From: Chamaea fasciata
Taxonomy: Eukaryota > Chordata > Aves > Passeriformes > Sylviidae
Direction of reading: 5' to 3'
Length of the DNA stretch: 64,000 nucleotides
Assembly: GCA_029207755.1 (NCBI GenBank)
Contig: JARCOQ010000003.1
Coordinates: forward strand, 88,121,994 to 88,185,993
Part shown: positions 40,375-52,217 of the stretch, in pieces
Numbering within the stretch: the first letter of the stretch is position 1
Layout: each line of letters begins with the position of its first letter
The notes under the pieces: generated by a model
The model's database searches: none
Seen by the model: only the letters and a program-made list of their open reading frames with translations
What the model was told of the DNA's origin: nothing
Position numbers and translations under genes: made by a program

Positions 40375-40459
40375 GCCTTTCAGCCACACCATACAGGCTG
40401 GTGCAGTTGGCAAACTTGCTGAGGGTTTTTGGAATGGGTCAGAAAACCTGTCCCTGTAG

Positions 40460-42750
40460 CCAGCACCTGTAGGGTTAACAGGAATGTTAGGGCCTGCTGT
40501 TCACAGTGCTGTAATAAGTGAATAACAGGTTACTAAGGTAAGTAACGTCTCAGTTTGAAGTCTTAGCTATTTTTTAAGATGATAAAACAGGAATTTATCA
40601 AATTATTCTGTAAATACATTTGCTTTTATAAAAAAATATTTCTATATATAAAAACTAGGGATAGTCAATTATAAAATGCCAGATGATTGCAAAATATTGT
40701 CTCTGTTTCTTATGTGTACTTAAACACACACACACATTTTGAAAAATGGGATCCACTTTCAATTTTCTTTAACCTGTTGGATAATAGGAAGACATGAACA
40801 GATGTGTAAGGGCTGTGCTAAACATACTTGATGTTGCTTGTAATACACTTTTCTATAAAATACTTAACTGCTTCAGAAATAGAAGATGTAGAGTGAAAAT
40901 ATATAGTTGAAACATATGTGCCTATACATTATCTACAGACGAAGCCATTATAAAAATATCATAGCACAGATAAATCTTTCCAAGTTTTTCTGTATATCAA
41001 AATGTTCATCTTTATATACTTAACATAACAAACAAGTTTTATCTCGAGAGTACATTGGCTGTATGTGAAATGCAAACTGCTCATAGTCTAAATATAGCAC
41101 GGGTTCTTACAGACAGTGAAATTTATTACACAAATTGCCTCTAAATTAAAGCACTCTATCAGAGTGCTACTTCCAATTATATTTTTTCTTGCTTTTCATT
41201 TAAATATGGACAACTAGGAGTAGAAATCAGGCAGTTCTGGAGGTAAAATTTATGCCTTAGGAATCTTGAAAAATAAGCGATTGTGTTCTCTCAAACCACT
41301 CATAACCCAAGGCCAGCTACATACGATGCCAAAATGCACTCATGATAAAATCACATTATTATAATCTGATTTCTGCTTTTATTTTTATACTCTCTAATCA
41401 TTATTTGAATAGCTGGCAATGAGGGTGCCCGCATTTTAATTATGATTTTAAATTTGTTTCCCATTAGGATGAACCAAGGAATCATTTCTTTCAAGGCCTT
41501 AGCTAGGCTGTAGAGAAAAAGCTGAATCATTCTATGCTTATTTTATATAACTCAGATAATTTTTTTTAGCACTATAAGGATCAGAAGTGTAAATTATTTC
41601 CCATGAATCTCGAACCCGCAGGAATAATTCTCCTGGTAAAATGAATCAGACTTGGCTCATCTGTTTCTGTGGGATAAACACATGCCTTGGTACACAAAAG
41701 AAGTTAATACTCAAATTTCAATTGGGAACACTTCCCTCACTTTTGTGAGAAAATAACACCTAGAACATTTTGCAGAAGTCTCAAAACTAGACCAAGTAAG
41801 TGTATTATTGCTGTAATTTGACATTTAAGCTGTTTTGATAGAGTGGAGGAGACATAGGCTTTGGTTCCTGTTGTACAGATTTATTGTAATATTTAGTCCC
41901 TATTTATTTGATGTTTCTTCCTGTATAAATATGTTAATTGGTATCATAATACCTGTGTTGCTCTTCCGGCACTGCCATTCTTTAATTCATTAAGACAAAG
42001 TGAAAGAGATTCCATTGAACAGAATGAGGAAGTTCCTGTTTCTTCCCTTACAACAATCAGAATATCCCAGAGCTTGAAACGCACAGCCTTGGACCATATA
42101 TAACAAAATGCAAGCTATATCTGACAGATTACAGAAAAGGCTCAACAACTGAGCTTTTAAATTAAAAAAAAAAATCCAACCTAGCGTTGTACTCATTGCT
42201 AGATCTGAGGAGGAACTGTGAGAACAAGGCTAATAAAAAGTTTTTAATTCTAGCTTCTCATCTCAGATGAAGATGTTAAGTTCTCTTCCCAGAGCTTCCT
42301 CCTCAGAAGTTTCTGCAGGATCTCAGTCTTTTGAGAAAAAAAAATGCTGCTATTCCTCATCTGACTTCAAGAAGACAGAATCGTCATCGCACAACTTTAA
42401 TGCCAGATTACACAGTTGCTAAACTAGGACAACTTTGAAGAACATTGAGTTTGCACAGATGTACTACAGCAATCTAAACCTAGAAAGAAGAAAAATTACC
42501 CCAAATGTCAGATTTTGTTCAGCTGTTGTTAATTTTCTGTTATGTTTTTACTCATTTCCATGGTCTCAATATCTTTTGCAAATTTTTAATAAGAAAATAG
42601 TATAGGGACATATATTCTCAATTGGCTTTGGTCTCAGTGTGTTCTGCAAGATTGCCTCAACTCGTGGTTAGGACCCTGGAAGCAAGTCCATGTGTGAAAT
42701 CACCAAATTTTTAACACAAAATTATTCACAATACCTTATGTGTCTTTTGT
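40460..42750. other. AT-rich non-coding stretch
   Basis: No recognised gene or element. It has a short CA tract at about 40725-40736. The segment 41380-41520 is dense in ATTT/TAATT words and could be conserved non-coding DNA, but that cannot be judged from one sequence. Confidence 0.55.
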
Positions 42751-42755
42751 GTGGA

Positions 42756-43843
42756 TGTGGTGGTTTTTTTCTCAGGAAGTTATAGCTTGACAAACCATTT
42801 AGAAAGGGATAAAGGGATTCATCTATGTGAACACACAAGGGTTAAATATCGGAGAATCCCGGGAAACAGCCCTTCTTGGAACAGGTAACAGGCCAAGTCC
42901 TGCTCCGCCATGTGGCCTCATGGGGTCTGGCGGCCCCGCCGGGCTTTGCTTCTGCCACCAGCCGGGCCGGGCTCACCCGGAATGAGACTGAGGGGCGGAG
43001 GGGAAGGCATCCACCATGAGGAGTTTGCCATTTTAGGCAGGACTTCTCTTATTGAGCCATGGTAATGAACTCTATATGTAGATTATCCCTTTAAATCATG
43101 GGGGAAATATGCATTTGGGGAGATGATTGTTAAGATTTGTGGATTTGAGCAAAGGTGTCTGTGATGGACTGAGAGATATTGAATCATTAGTTGTGATTCT
43201 TGTGATCCCGTGAGATGCTTGAACAGAGAGAGAGCTAAAAAGTCCTCTGCACCAGTGAAGAAGTGAGAAGACATCTCTGTTCCCTGAGATGAAGAATCCT
43301 TTGCCTTTGGAGCTGTTCGTCTTTAAAAAGTAACACCCCAGTATCATGAGTCCATGACCTAAAAGCAGCCTGGGAAACTACTAACAGGAGCGGGTTTCAC
43401 AGAAGCAGGTTTCCCAGAGCAGCCGCTTTTGTGACAGTTAAAACCCACAAGAGAACTGTTCTAGGTTGTCAGTGGGGGAAATTCCATGGTAAACGAAGAG
43501 AGACTCCTCTCCCTCAAGAACTGATGAAAGATTATTTTCAAATGGTGAAACTGACCAAAAATCACAGGTTTTGTCTCCTTATGTTGTTAGTAGGAGAGGA
43601 AACACTTGGGGGGGGGGGGGGGGGAAGGATGGCAGAGGACGGCGGAGGATGAGTGTCTTTGAAAGTTTCATTTTGATTCTTATTTTCTTCTTTTAGAGTG
43701 TGTTAATAAATATATCTTTGTACCTCTAAGTTTGGGCCTGCCTGCCTGCCTTTTTTGCCTAATCCTATCTCACAGCAGAAAAGACACTTAAACCACTACA
43801 CTAAATTTGGCCAGCAGAATTCGATGAACATGAAACCACTACA
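42756..43843 (+). mobile_element. 1.1-kb solo LTR with 5-bp target duplication (ERVL-like)
   Basis: Begins TGTGGTGGTTTTTTTCTC and ends GAAACCACTACA, so the ends form a short inverted repeat (TGTGGTGG / CCACTACA). The same five bases, GTGGA, flank it at 42751-42755 and 43844-43848. The motif AAACCACTACA occurs twice near the right end (43790-43800 and 43833-43843), and only the second copy gives a matching TSD. A poly(A) signal AATAAA lies at 43705-43710. GC content is high over 42880-43010, with CpG-containing words such as GGCGGCCCCGCC, and a 17-G run sits at 43608-43624. No retroviral genes are present. Frames of 73 and 83 codons inside are LTR read-through. Confidence 0.9.
43608..43624 (+). 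repeat. poly(G) run, 17 G
   Basis: Seventeen consecutive G followed by an AAGGATGGCAGAGGACGGCGG purine-rich stretch, within the U3/R part of the 42756-43843 LTR. A likely G-quadruplex former and a likely site of assembly or sequencing error. Confidence 0.9.
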
Positions 43844-43848
43844 GTGGA

Positions 43849-45945
43849 GCATGGAAACAGAGGGAATTCAGAGGCTGGAAGCAATAGCAGAGCCAGGCAA
43901 TGAGCAGGACATCTCCTCAGAGCATCACGTTGCCCAGAAAAAGAGAGTCACAACTAAGAAAATCCTGTATCTTCTGGATTGGTGGAATTGTAATACTTTT
44001 TATTAACTTTTGTAACTTCCTGTCTTCCAAAATGAAAAAGTGAAGGAATGACATCTTTCTACTTGTCCCTAAATGGTTATATTACATAGTTTATTACCTT
44101 TGTAATTACAGAATTTACCTCTTTTTTTCATTCTTTGATGCAATTTTTTGTTGTCCTCTGGATCTTTAGAGGTTAACTTATACAAATTAATTATACATAA
44201 TTTCATTATGACAAGAATTAAACCAACCACATTTGTAGTGGTGGTAAGAAAAAGAACCCTGAAGCCAAGTTTCTCACTGTGGGAAGGACTTCAAAAAATA
44301 TCTAGCTCCAAATCTGCAGGCTGACCAAGCATCATGTTAGTCACCAATCTTATTTCCTGTGATCAGGTTATAAAACTGCAACAGGTATAAAAGCAAAATC
44401 ACAGAAAACCAGTCTCCATTCTTCCAGGAAACACGGAAGATTTAAGACACTTCCATCAATAAAATCAACCACTTTGGGGTTAAATTCTACAATGGAGGGA
44501 GGTCCTGAGATTAACATGAAACAGTACTTTTAGAAATGTAAAGAATCATTTAAGTTGACATACCACTTTCATGCATATAAGAAATAACTGTAATAACATC
44601 TATTTGATATATTTTTCTAGGATTTACCTTCCTGATTGCATCGGTATGTATAGCTTGTCAAGGTACTGCAGGAATCAGTCTGCATGTGAATTTGAGTCAA
44701 TTTAAGATGAAACTTACATGGAAGTGAAGCTTAAACTGCTGGTATTTAGTCAAGTTTTAGAAGAAGCTGTGAGACCTGGAGTCTCTATTCATGGATAGGA
44801 CAGGATCAGGACAATGCTCCAAGATCCTGTGGATCATGTTCAATGGTGAGCACGGACAAAAAGTGCTTAATGTGGGTTACATCTAGCTCTGTGAGTGATG
44901 TCAAAATTGAAAGAATTTCTAATGTAAATGGAAGCAGAACTTCAGCAGTGTCAAAACATCAGTGCTTATGTGGACGAAGAACCTGCCAAATTTGGCAGCA
45001 GCTGAAAAAATCCCTTTAAAGGTATTTTATGGACATAACATCAAAAGTGGGAATTAATCTGATGTCAGGGCTTATTGCTAATATAAAATAATCTTTTCTC
45101 CTGTCTGCAGAGTTGGTATAGCAGAACTCTCCCAAACTCCACCAAACCTAAGCCAAGTTTTTGTTTACCACTGACCAAGATGACCTGAGTGGCTTACCTC
45201 CTCCAATGTGGAAGCTGAAACTAAGGATATTCAATCCTGAGAAAAAAAAGCAAGTCACTATATAAAAAAATGGTATTAGATCACTGCTTTATTTTTAAGT
45301 CTAAGATCCACAGCAGAAGCATTTTTATTGTACCTGTCAGTGTACAATAGGAAAACATCTGTAGAAAGTAAACCATAAGCAACAAGCTGTAGAAACTTTT
45401 CAGGCTCTTCAGTTTGAAGGACCACAAAAGAAACTTGAATGCCATATAACCTTTCTATTTTCCAAAGTATTGAACATTTCGTAAATGGATGACTATTCTT
45501 AAGCAAAAAGGATTACAAAACCAATGAGGTGCTGTTACAAAAATCTATACTATATACTTGTGAAAGCGCAGCTCATTATGGAGTATGACAGATAATTCTT
45601 CAGTTAAAAGGCACTGCTGTATAGACTGTGAAGATATATGGATTGCATAGACCAAATTTAATGTGAGATGAATCCTTACAACAAATAAAGTTTGTGCTTT
45701 GCCCTTTCTTCCATGAAAAGTTCTGTAACAAGGAGGTATTAATGCAAGGTGTTTTCATGGGTGTGGTTTTAAATACTGAACTTTGTACATTACATGAAAC
45801 ATTTAAATCCCTCCCCATCTTGAGTGCTTGAAGAAAACATCTACCTGTCTTTCTCAGCAAATGATTTATCAGGTTAAGTTCATTCAAAAGTACCTTATGT
45901 ATCTCCATATATCTTAGAGTGACTTTATGATGCTCGTATCCCCAG
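43849..45945. other. Spacer between two LTRs
   Basis: No gene recognised. The segment directly right of the 1.1-kb LTR (43849-44000) includes an 83-codon frame with no retroviral motif. The minus frame at 45600-45983 (127 codons) has no recognisable domain and overlaps the start of the next LTR. Confidence 0.5.
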
Positions 45946-45950
45946 TCGTA

Positions 45951-46589
45951 TGTCCTGTTTATGCTGGATGTTAAGTTCTGCACCTTTCAGACTGGTTCTG
46001 AGAGCGAAGCAGGGGGAAAAGAAGCACCGAGTTTGTTTCCAGAAAGGGCACTCACTCATCTGCATTCCTTCCCCTGGACTCACTCCTCTGCGTTCCTTCT
46101 CCTGGACTGTGCTGTCTGCATCACAGACAGCAGAAGAGAGCACTCCTTTGCTCCTAGTTAGGGGGTTTTTTTGCTAGCTGAGGCAGAAAAGTTTCCCGGA
46201 CAGTGTTTTTTCTTTTTCTTGGAACTGATCAGCCTGCTCTGGACTGAAAACCCAGAAAAATACTGGGAGCTCACACCTGTGGTCCACCGGGACCTGGGAC
46301 GCTGCATTCCAGCGCAGGGGGGACTGATAAGAGACTGAGTGAGCCGAGCTACACCCCACAAAAAGGACTTCCTGAATTTGCCATCTCTTCAGAACAGCAA
46401 GAGCTTTTATTGTTTAATATTATTCATTTTTTATGCTTGTGAATACTTTGCTTATTAAATAAACAGTTTTTTCCACTTTTCTCCAAGGAAATCTTTTCCC
46501 GAACCAGCTGGGGGAGAGACCACTTGAATTTATTTTCTAGAGGGACACGATTTGGAAGCTTCCTCCCAAATTTGCCATAAACCAGGACA
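45951..46589 (+). mobile_element. LTR of an endogenous retrovirus (ERVL-like), 639 bp
   Basis: Begins TGTCCTGTTTATGCTGG and ends TTTGCCATAAACCAGGACA. The two ends are inverted repeats (TGTCCTG / CAGGACA), typical of a songbird ERVL-type LTR. An AATAAA signal is at 46458-46463, just after TTTTTATGCTTGTGAATACT. The flanks are TCGTA (45946-45950) and CCATA (46590-46594), which match at three of five positions. The two differences are transitions, one of them the G of a CG in the left copy, so this can be read as a decayed TSD. A CT-rich stretch and several CpG sites mark the middle. No internal genes adjoin. Frames of 61-76 codons inside are chance. Confidence 0.85.
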
Positions 46590-46594
46590 CCATA

Positions 46595-47959
46595 TTTGAC
46601 ACGACTTTATGAAAGAATGAGAAAAGTCATGTAAGAGAAAATTCCAGACTAACAGAAATAGAGACAAATGAGTGCAAAGCTTATTTTATGAAACATACAA
46701 ATAATGTCACTGTTTTCCATTTTATTTATTTATTTATTCTTGATATATATTCTATATACTCAGAACTTAGGCTTGAACCATAAACTACAGTTTATGTAAA
46801 CTAGGCTGAAGTGAAAATGCTCAATTTTACTGAAATTTGTCAACTGAATATTTTAAAGTGCATACTATTTAGTGTAGTACACTTAGGAAGCGAAAGAATT
46901 TATACAGGATTAATGTACTCCATTAACTATAACAAAATTAGCTGCAGCTATTTCAGTGGTAAATATAATATCAAACCCAATTTTTGTTTGCTATTGGAAA
47001 GAAGATATTGAGTTTCTTGTGAAATAGAACTCATAAAAAAGTAGCTCAATAGAACATTTGGCCAGCTTCTCACATAAACAAATAGAAAACTCTAAGCAAA
47101 GTAATGAAATTATGTTTTATGAACCTTCTGGAATAAGCAGAACAACAAACAGAGGTTAATCAGTCTAGAAATGCCATAAGCAGATCTCTTCTGTTGGGAG
47201 GCTTCAGGTTTTTCTCGCATTCCAGTTACAGGAAAAAAACCTACTTTTTTGTGGCTTTCTGCAAGTCTAATCTACTAATATATAAATGTCTCTATATCAC
47301 TTTCATCAATCATTGTGCAACACAAAATAATAGCATTTAAACTATAAAACAGCATGCTGCAAAAACTTTTTCCTTGGAAAATGAAACAATTTCTTGAAGT
47401 ATTTCTCCTGGATTCAAGACCATAAATTAACCAGACATGTACTCACGCTGTCTGCTGATTAATCATAAAGTTCATTCCCTAGTTTTTGGCAATTATCATT
47501 TATTCTGCAGTGCAAAAAGGCAGTTTCTTCTGGAGTGTTTCAGACCTTTAGGAGAACATCTGTTTTACTATGAATGCACATAAAACTGAAGTGTAAAGAA
47601 TATATTAAATAAATGTAATGAATCTGAATTATAAACAATAAGAAAATATAGAAAAACTGCCATTTGTTAATTTTGATTTTACCTGCCAGGACAAAAGTAA
47701 CACACTCAAGAACAATTGTGAAAATACATAAAAGAACAGAATAACTTCATCCATTTTCCAGAAATGTATGTTTAGAACACTCACTTTTCAATCTCTCTGA
47801 AAAGAAATCATAAGAGTAACTGTCAGATTTATCCAGGGAATAATACATTTTTCCTCCCCTGTTTTTCATTTTGCAGCTTACACCAAATTTCCCAGTTCTC
47901 TCCCCTGTGGTCATTTCACACACAGGAGCCCTACTGACCATCTGTGCAGTTCAATACAC
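46595..47959. other. AT-rich spacer with a TTTA tract
   Basis: No gene recognised. It holds a (TTTA)n tract at 46721-46739 and otherwise unique AT-rich DNA. Confidence 0.65.
46721..46739 (+). repeat. (TTTA)n short tandem repeat
   Basis: Between four and five TTTA units. Simple repeat. Confidence 0.85.
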
Positions 47960-48331
47960 TGAATTCATAACAGAGGCTGATATGGACTGACCGTAATGTC
48001 CCATTCTCCACCCATCCTGCCAGTCATGGGGCAGGTAGAAAGTAGAAAAGTCAGGAACAAAGGAGTGAAGTTGAGCCTGGGAAGTAGCAAGGGGTGGAGT
48101 GAAGGTGTTTTTCTGTTTCTTACCATCCTACTTTGGTTTCCTTTGGCAATAGGCTGCACTAATTTCCCCCAGCTGAGTCTGCTTTTCCCTTGACTGTAAT
48201 TGGTAGGTGATCTCCCTGTCTTTATCTTGACCCACAGGCTTTTTCATCTCATATTTTCCCCTTTTTCTGTGTAGGAGAAGGAATGAGGAAGCAGCTGGGT
48301 GGGTATCTGACAGCCAACCAAGCTTAACACA
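47960..48331 (+). mobile_element. Partial LTR, 3' portion (family B, fragment)
   Basis: The order of motifs GGACTGACCGTAATGTCCCA, AGTGAAGTTGAGCCTGGGAA, GGTGTTTTTCTG, TAATTGGTAGGTGATCTCCC, TATCTTGACCCACAGGC and AGCTTAACACA is the same as in the 54233-55339 element read on its minus strand. This is therefore the 3' half of the same LTR family in the opposite orientation. Comparable words there include TGAAGTTGAACCCAGGGAGA and GATCTCTCTCTGTCC (minus strand). The AATAAA signal has been lost by deletion or substitution, the element is truncated on the left, and the right end AACACA is intact. The left limit is approximate. Confidence 0.75.
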
Positions 48332-51215
48332 GCACAAAAACAGAGGAGAATTCTCAGATAAAGAAGGTGCAGAGGTGCAAGGGAATGGGTGCAAGAGGAT
48401 CTCCTAACAGGGAGAAGGCTCCTAGACAGCCAAAGAGCACTTCAGGGCAAAATGCCAATGGTCTTAATGATACAGCCAATGCAAAAGCAATGGGAGACAT
48501 CTGGATTTATGCTCTTACTGCTTCCCTAAACTCCACCATCCTCAGTCTCAAACTGATCTCAGATTCCTTCTAACCTCTCTTCCCTTATCTTCCTTCATGA
48601 GTTTTTCGCCTACTGCAAAACTTCTTATTATCTAATCCAGAGATACTATACTCCAGCTTCAGCTATTTTGATCTCATACCTTGAGGCAGGGAGGGATAAT
48701 TCAGTTTTGAATTGCTGCTGCCAGACTTTAATTTCTTAGTAGTGTGCTACATACAGCTCATTCTGAGATTCCTTAAAACAGTGTTGTACTTTTCAAGCTT
48801 ATTGAACTTGCAGAAAATATTAATAGGCTACAATAACCAGAGCTCTAAACTGCTGCAGAGCAGCCTTGTCCATTTTTCCTGATAAAATGTGACTGTTACT
48901 GCAAGAAACACAATTTCTGGAGTTGTATGGTTTAAATCAGTCAGTCATGAGCATAAATATCTGCATTATCCTACAAGTGCAATTTTTCAATTTGTAATGT
49001 GAGATTTTCTATTGTTCCTTCTCAGTCCTGTGAATGATTTATGCCATTCTGCAGAAACATAAGAGATCAGATGTGCCTTGGCACCCTCCTGTCTTAGTAG
49101 GCATCATCCTGCACATAACAATGTTTGTAATGCAGTGAACAGATTTTGACTATGTGCAGAACTAATGCAGTCTGGAATTCACACATTTATTAAGGGAAAA
49201 TAATCTCGATTATAGAGACAACTTGTGCTTTGGATGATGCAAAACTACTACAGTATACTATTTATGGCTTTGTGCTCTTGGTTCTATATTTTAAGACAGC
49301 ACACAAATATTCCCATTAATTCCCCCTTAGGGAGATGTACACAAAGGAAAATTTAAAATGAAAGGGTGAACTGTCATGTTTGACTCTGAAAAGTTGTGTG
49401 TGAGTAATAGTTTTTGAAGGCACATGGAACGTTGGTTTCATAAGGAGGGATTTGCCCTTGATAAGGGACCAGTGATATTACTGAGACCCTATTTTTTTGA
49501 TGGGCTCATGGAGTTATGTTCTTAACAAAATCCACGTATCCCTCTATGTATAAGCATGGGTATGTTGTGTACCAAATACAATAAATTAATAGAGGTATTA
49601 ATTAAAGGAATGACTAATATTCATTTCTATGTCCTATCTAGCTTAAGTGCTGAGAACATTTTCTTACTCATTCTGAACCACAAAACAGGATTTAAAGCCC
49701 AGCTTCAGCCATTTGTTTTGGACAACTCCAACTTGTCAAAAGTGGTTTTGCATTCATAGCAGAGGAACAAATCCTTTATTCAACAGAAAAAAAGGAAAAA
49801 ATAGGAAAAGTAAAAGTTTTCTGATTGGTTTTGATTATCATATGTCAGTCAACAAAAAGTAATTCTCATTGGTGTATATATAAAATTACAGACAGTGTAA
49901 GGTTGTAAGTGTAAGACAATCTTACAAGGTTGATTCTTCTCCAGAGGTGCCAGTACATTACTCTCAGACTATATCTTGCGTGTCGTTGCTACTAAAATAT
50001 GTCTTGTGGAGTTAGAAATCATAAAGAAACAAATACAAAACAGCACATTAATGTACTATAGCACATGTTAATAGAAAGCATGTTCATGTCTCACTTATGC
50101 TTTTGTGTCATAACTATCTTTTGACTTAATATTATTCTTTTCTTCTGCAGGGATTTAAATCACTCTATCTCTTGTACTAACCACTGTTCTGACAAAGGGG
50201 AGAGTGAACTAAATTAGTTTTAAGAAATTTCCTGCCTTATTAATTTTACCAATGGAAGAGCATTCCCTCTGTCAGATTCTCCTCAGTTAATACCCTCTTC
50301 TCTTCACCAGTCTAAGCCTGATGATTCTGACTTAATTAATAATTTTTGATTCCAAAGTTCTCCTGACATATTTGGGGTCTCAGACAGGTGGCCTAAAGCA
50401 GCTTTGGGAGTGTGAGTGGTTACTTCCCCACATGCCCAGCACCTTGGTCTCAGCCTCCCTCCTATTCACCCTGGCTCTTTCACTCTTAGCTGGGGAAGTC
50501 CCAGAGGAAAGGTGAGTTAGGATCTAACTTCCATCATGGGGTAAGTAATGAAATCTGTGCACAAGGCTTCAGTTAATCTCCTTCTGCAGGCCGACCCTGC
50601 TGGAGGTGAACCTGTCTTTGGCTGAGGTCTGTCAGCAGCCAGGCTTCCTCCATAGCAATCAGCCTGCTGCTTGTAGGAGCCACTTCCAGTGGGCATTGAC
50701 TTCAATGTCACTAGAGTCACACTGAAAATTATCTCAAACCAGGGGAAAGGATCAGCAAAACATGCACCTTGAATAGAAGGTGAGTTACATTCTAGACTGA
50801 TTTTCCTAAAAAAAAAAATATCCTTGCCTCATTCTCAGAGAGAGGCTACCTTTGTCTCCTGGACCAGGTGGTGCTCATGGTTTCCCCAGATGGCCTCTTT
50901 CAGATTCTTGGTATATATCAGGTTGGAGTTTTTTCACATAAATTCTAAAGAAACTAATCAAATGTTATTACCTTAGTTTTTAAAAGCATTCTATTTCTCC
51001 ACAGCAAACAGTTTGAGTCATTTTTCAGAGTAGTTTGAGACTTACTCAAATGAGAGCTTTAATTTAGAGAGGTTGCTTCAGGCACAGGGAATTAATATAA
51101 TCACTTTTTAGTCCTTTAAGTTACACCTTCACAGAAAGCTATCAGTTTTACAAGGCTGAAGAGATTGTGCTATTGTCAGATTAAATTAATTCTACATTTA
51201 AATTCACAACAGTCC

Positions 51216-51217
<2 letters not shown>
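48332..51217. other. Non-coding stretch
   Basis: Unique-looking sequence with no recognised gene. A less AT-rich patch at about 50370-50720 includes a 67-codon minus frame with no known motif. No LTR or CR1 ends recognised. Confidence 0.55.

Positions 51218-51254
<37 letters not shown>
51218..51254 (+). repeat. poly(A) run, 37 A
   Basis: The longest homopolymer in the window: 37 A preceded by ACAGTCCCT and followed by GACC. No flanking TSD or retrocopy body was recognised. The Lys-rich 66-codon frame across it is an artefact. Confidence 0.92.
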
Positions 51255-51256
<2 letters not shown>

Positions 51257-52217
51257 CCAAAAATCCTTAGCAGGGATATTACAAAAAAGCCCCAAGATTA
51301 CAATTGTCTGGAAATTTCAGAACTCGCATTCTTTAACTTGTACTTTAACAAAACAATTGAAATGAACCATATTTATTTATGTAGGTATTTCTTTGGGATT
51401 ATCAAATAGAAATAGTCTTTGAAGTGGAATAATTTTAGAAGCAATTCAGCTGTAGCACTTTGCTGCACAAGTATTTCCTCTTGTTTCCTATTCAAAAGGA
51501 TGCTAGGAAAATAAGAAAATAACTTCTTTTTGAGTTGAGGATCATAAGGCCATGTAACAAATGATGCTCCTAGCATCTCACAGCAGTAGCTAAGACAGAC
51601 TATCATCTTCCTTGCTTATAATTTTCTCTGATGGTTCAGGATAGTGCTTTGGCAAAATACTGATGCCAGCATTGAATGATAACATCCTCCATCACCTGAG
51701 AGGGCAATAACAACAAAACTGGTACAAGTTCGAAGGTTTTGGAAGACAAATACATAGTTTTTAACCTGCAACATGCTTGAGATGGATCAGAAATCTGTTT
51801 TCTTAGAATTTATTTTGCCATGTTGGAACAGAGTAAGAAGAACCTGTGTCCTGAGTTATCTCTCAGCATGAAACTGAAAGATGAAGTTTTAAACTACTTA
51901 ATATCACTACAGTATAGTGTAAAATATAGAGTAGAAAAAAAGCTGTCAAAACCCCCAAACATGTCCCAAAGATTAATTATTTCATCTGAAAAGTACAATT
52001 ATGAAAAACTAATGAAAGTTTTTTAAAAATCTGTCTATATTCCTGTCACAGTTGAAAGACATTAATGGGAGAGGCAGACCCAAGAAAAATAACATACATG
52101 GGCTTGTTACTAGTAGGCCTGTTGTTGTAGACAGCTTACCTTGGTGGCTTTTAGACTGTCTGAAAGCAGTACAGATAGACTGTGGGCTTAGCACTGCTCT
52201 AGCACAAATCATATTAC
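51255..52217. other. AT-rich spacer
   Basis: No gene or element recognised. Short frames (68 and 77 codons) show no family resemblance. Confidence 0.6.

Larger units (their letters stand above)
39987..40450 (-). mobile_element. CR1 LINE fragment interrupted by a microsatellite
   Basis: On the minus strand the order is that of the distal part of CR1 ORF2: a segment matching 'gcaaacttgctgaggg' sequence at 40380-40440, then (after the microsatellite) the coding remnant, ending near 39987 with a stretch equivalent to 'ctctgctctggtgaggcc'. The two halves on each side of the TTCC tract belong to one CR1 copy, and the tract sits where my recollection of the consensus has a C/T-rich 'cttccctcc' word. 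The fragment is truncated at both ends and has no terminal ATTCTATGA repeats. Confidence 0.8.

Noticed and set aside
40168..40459. Repetitive GREGGREG / FLPSFLPS frames as low-complexity proteins
   Set aside because: They are all translations of the TTCC/CCTC microsatellite and its CR1 edges.
45600..45983. 127-codon minus-strand frame
   Set aside because: No domain recognised; it overlaps the start of an LTR on the opposite strand and has no supporting context.
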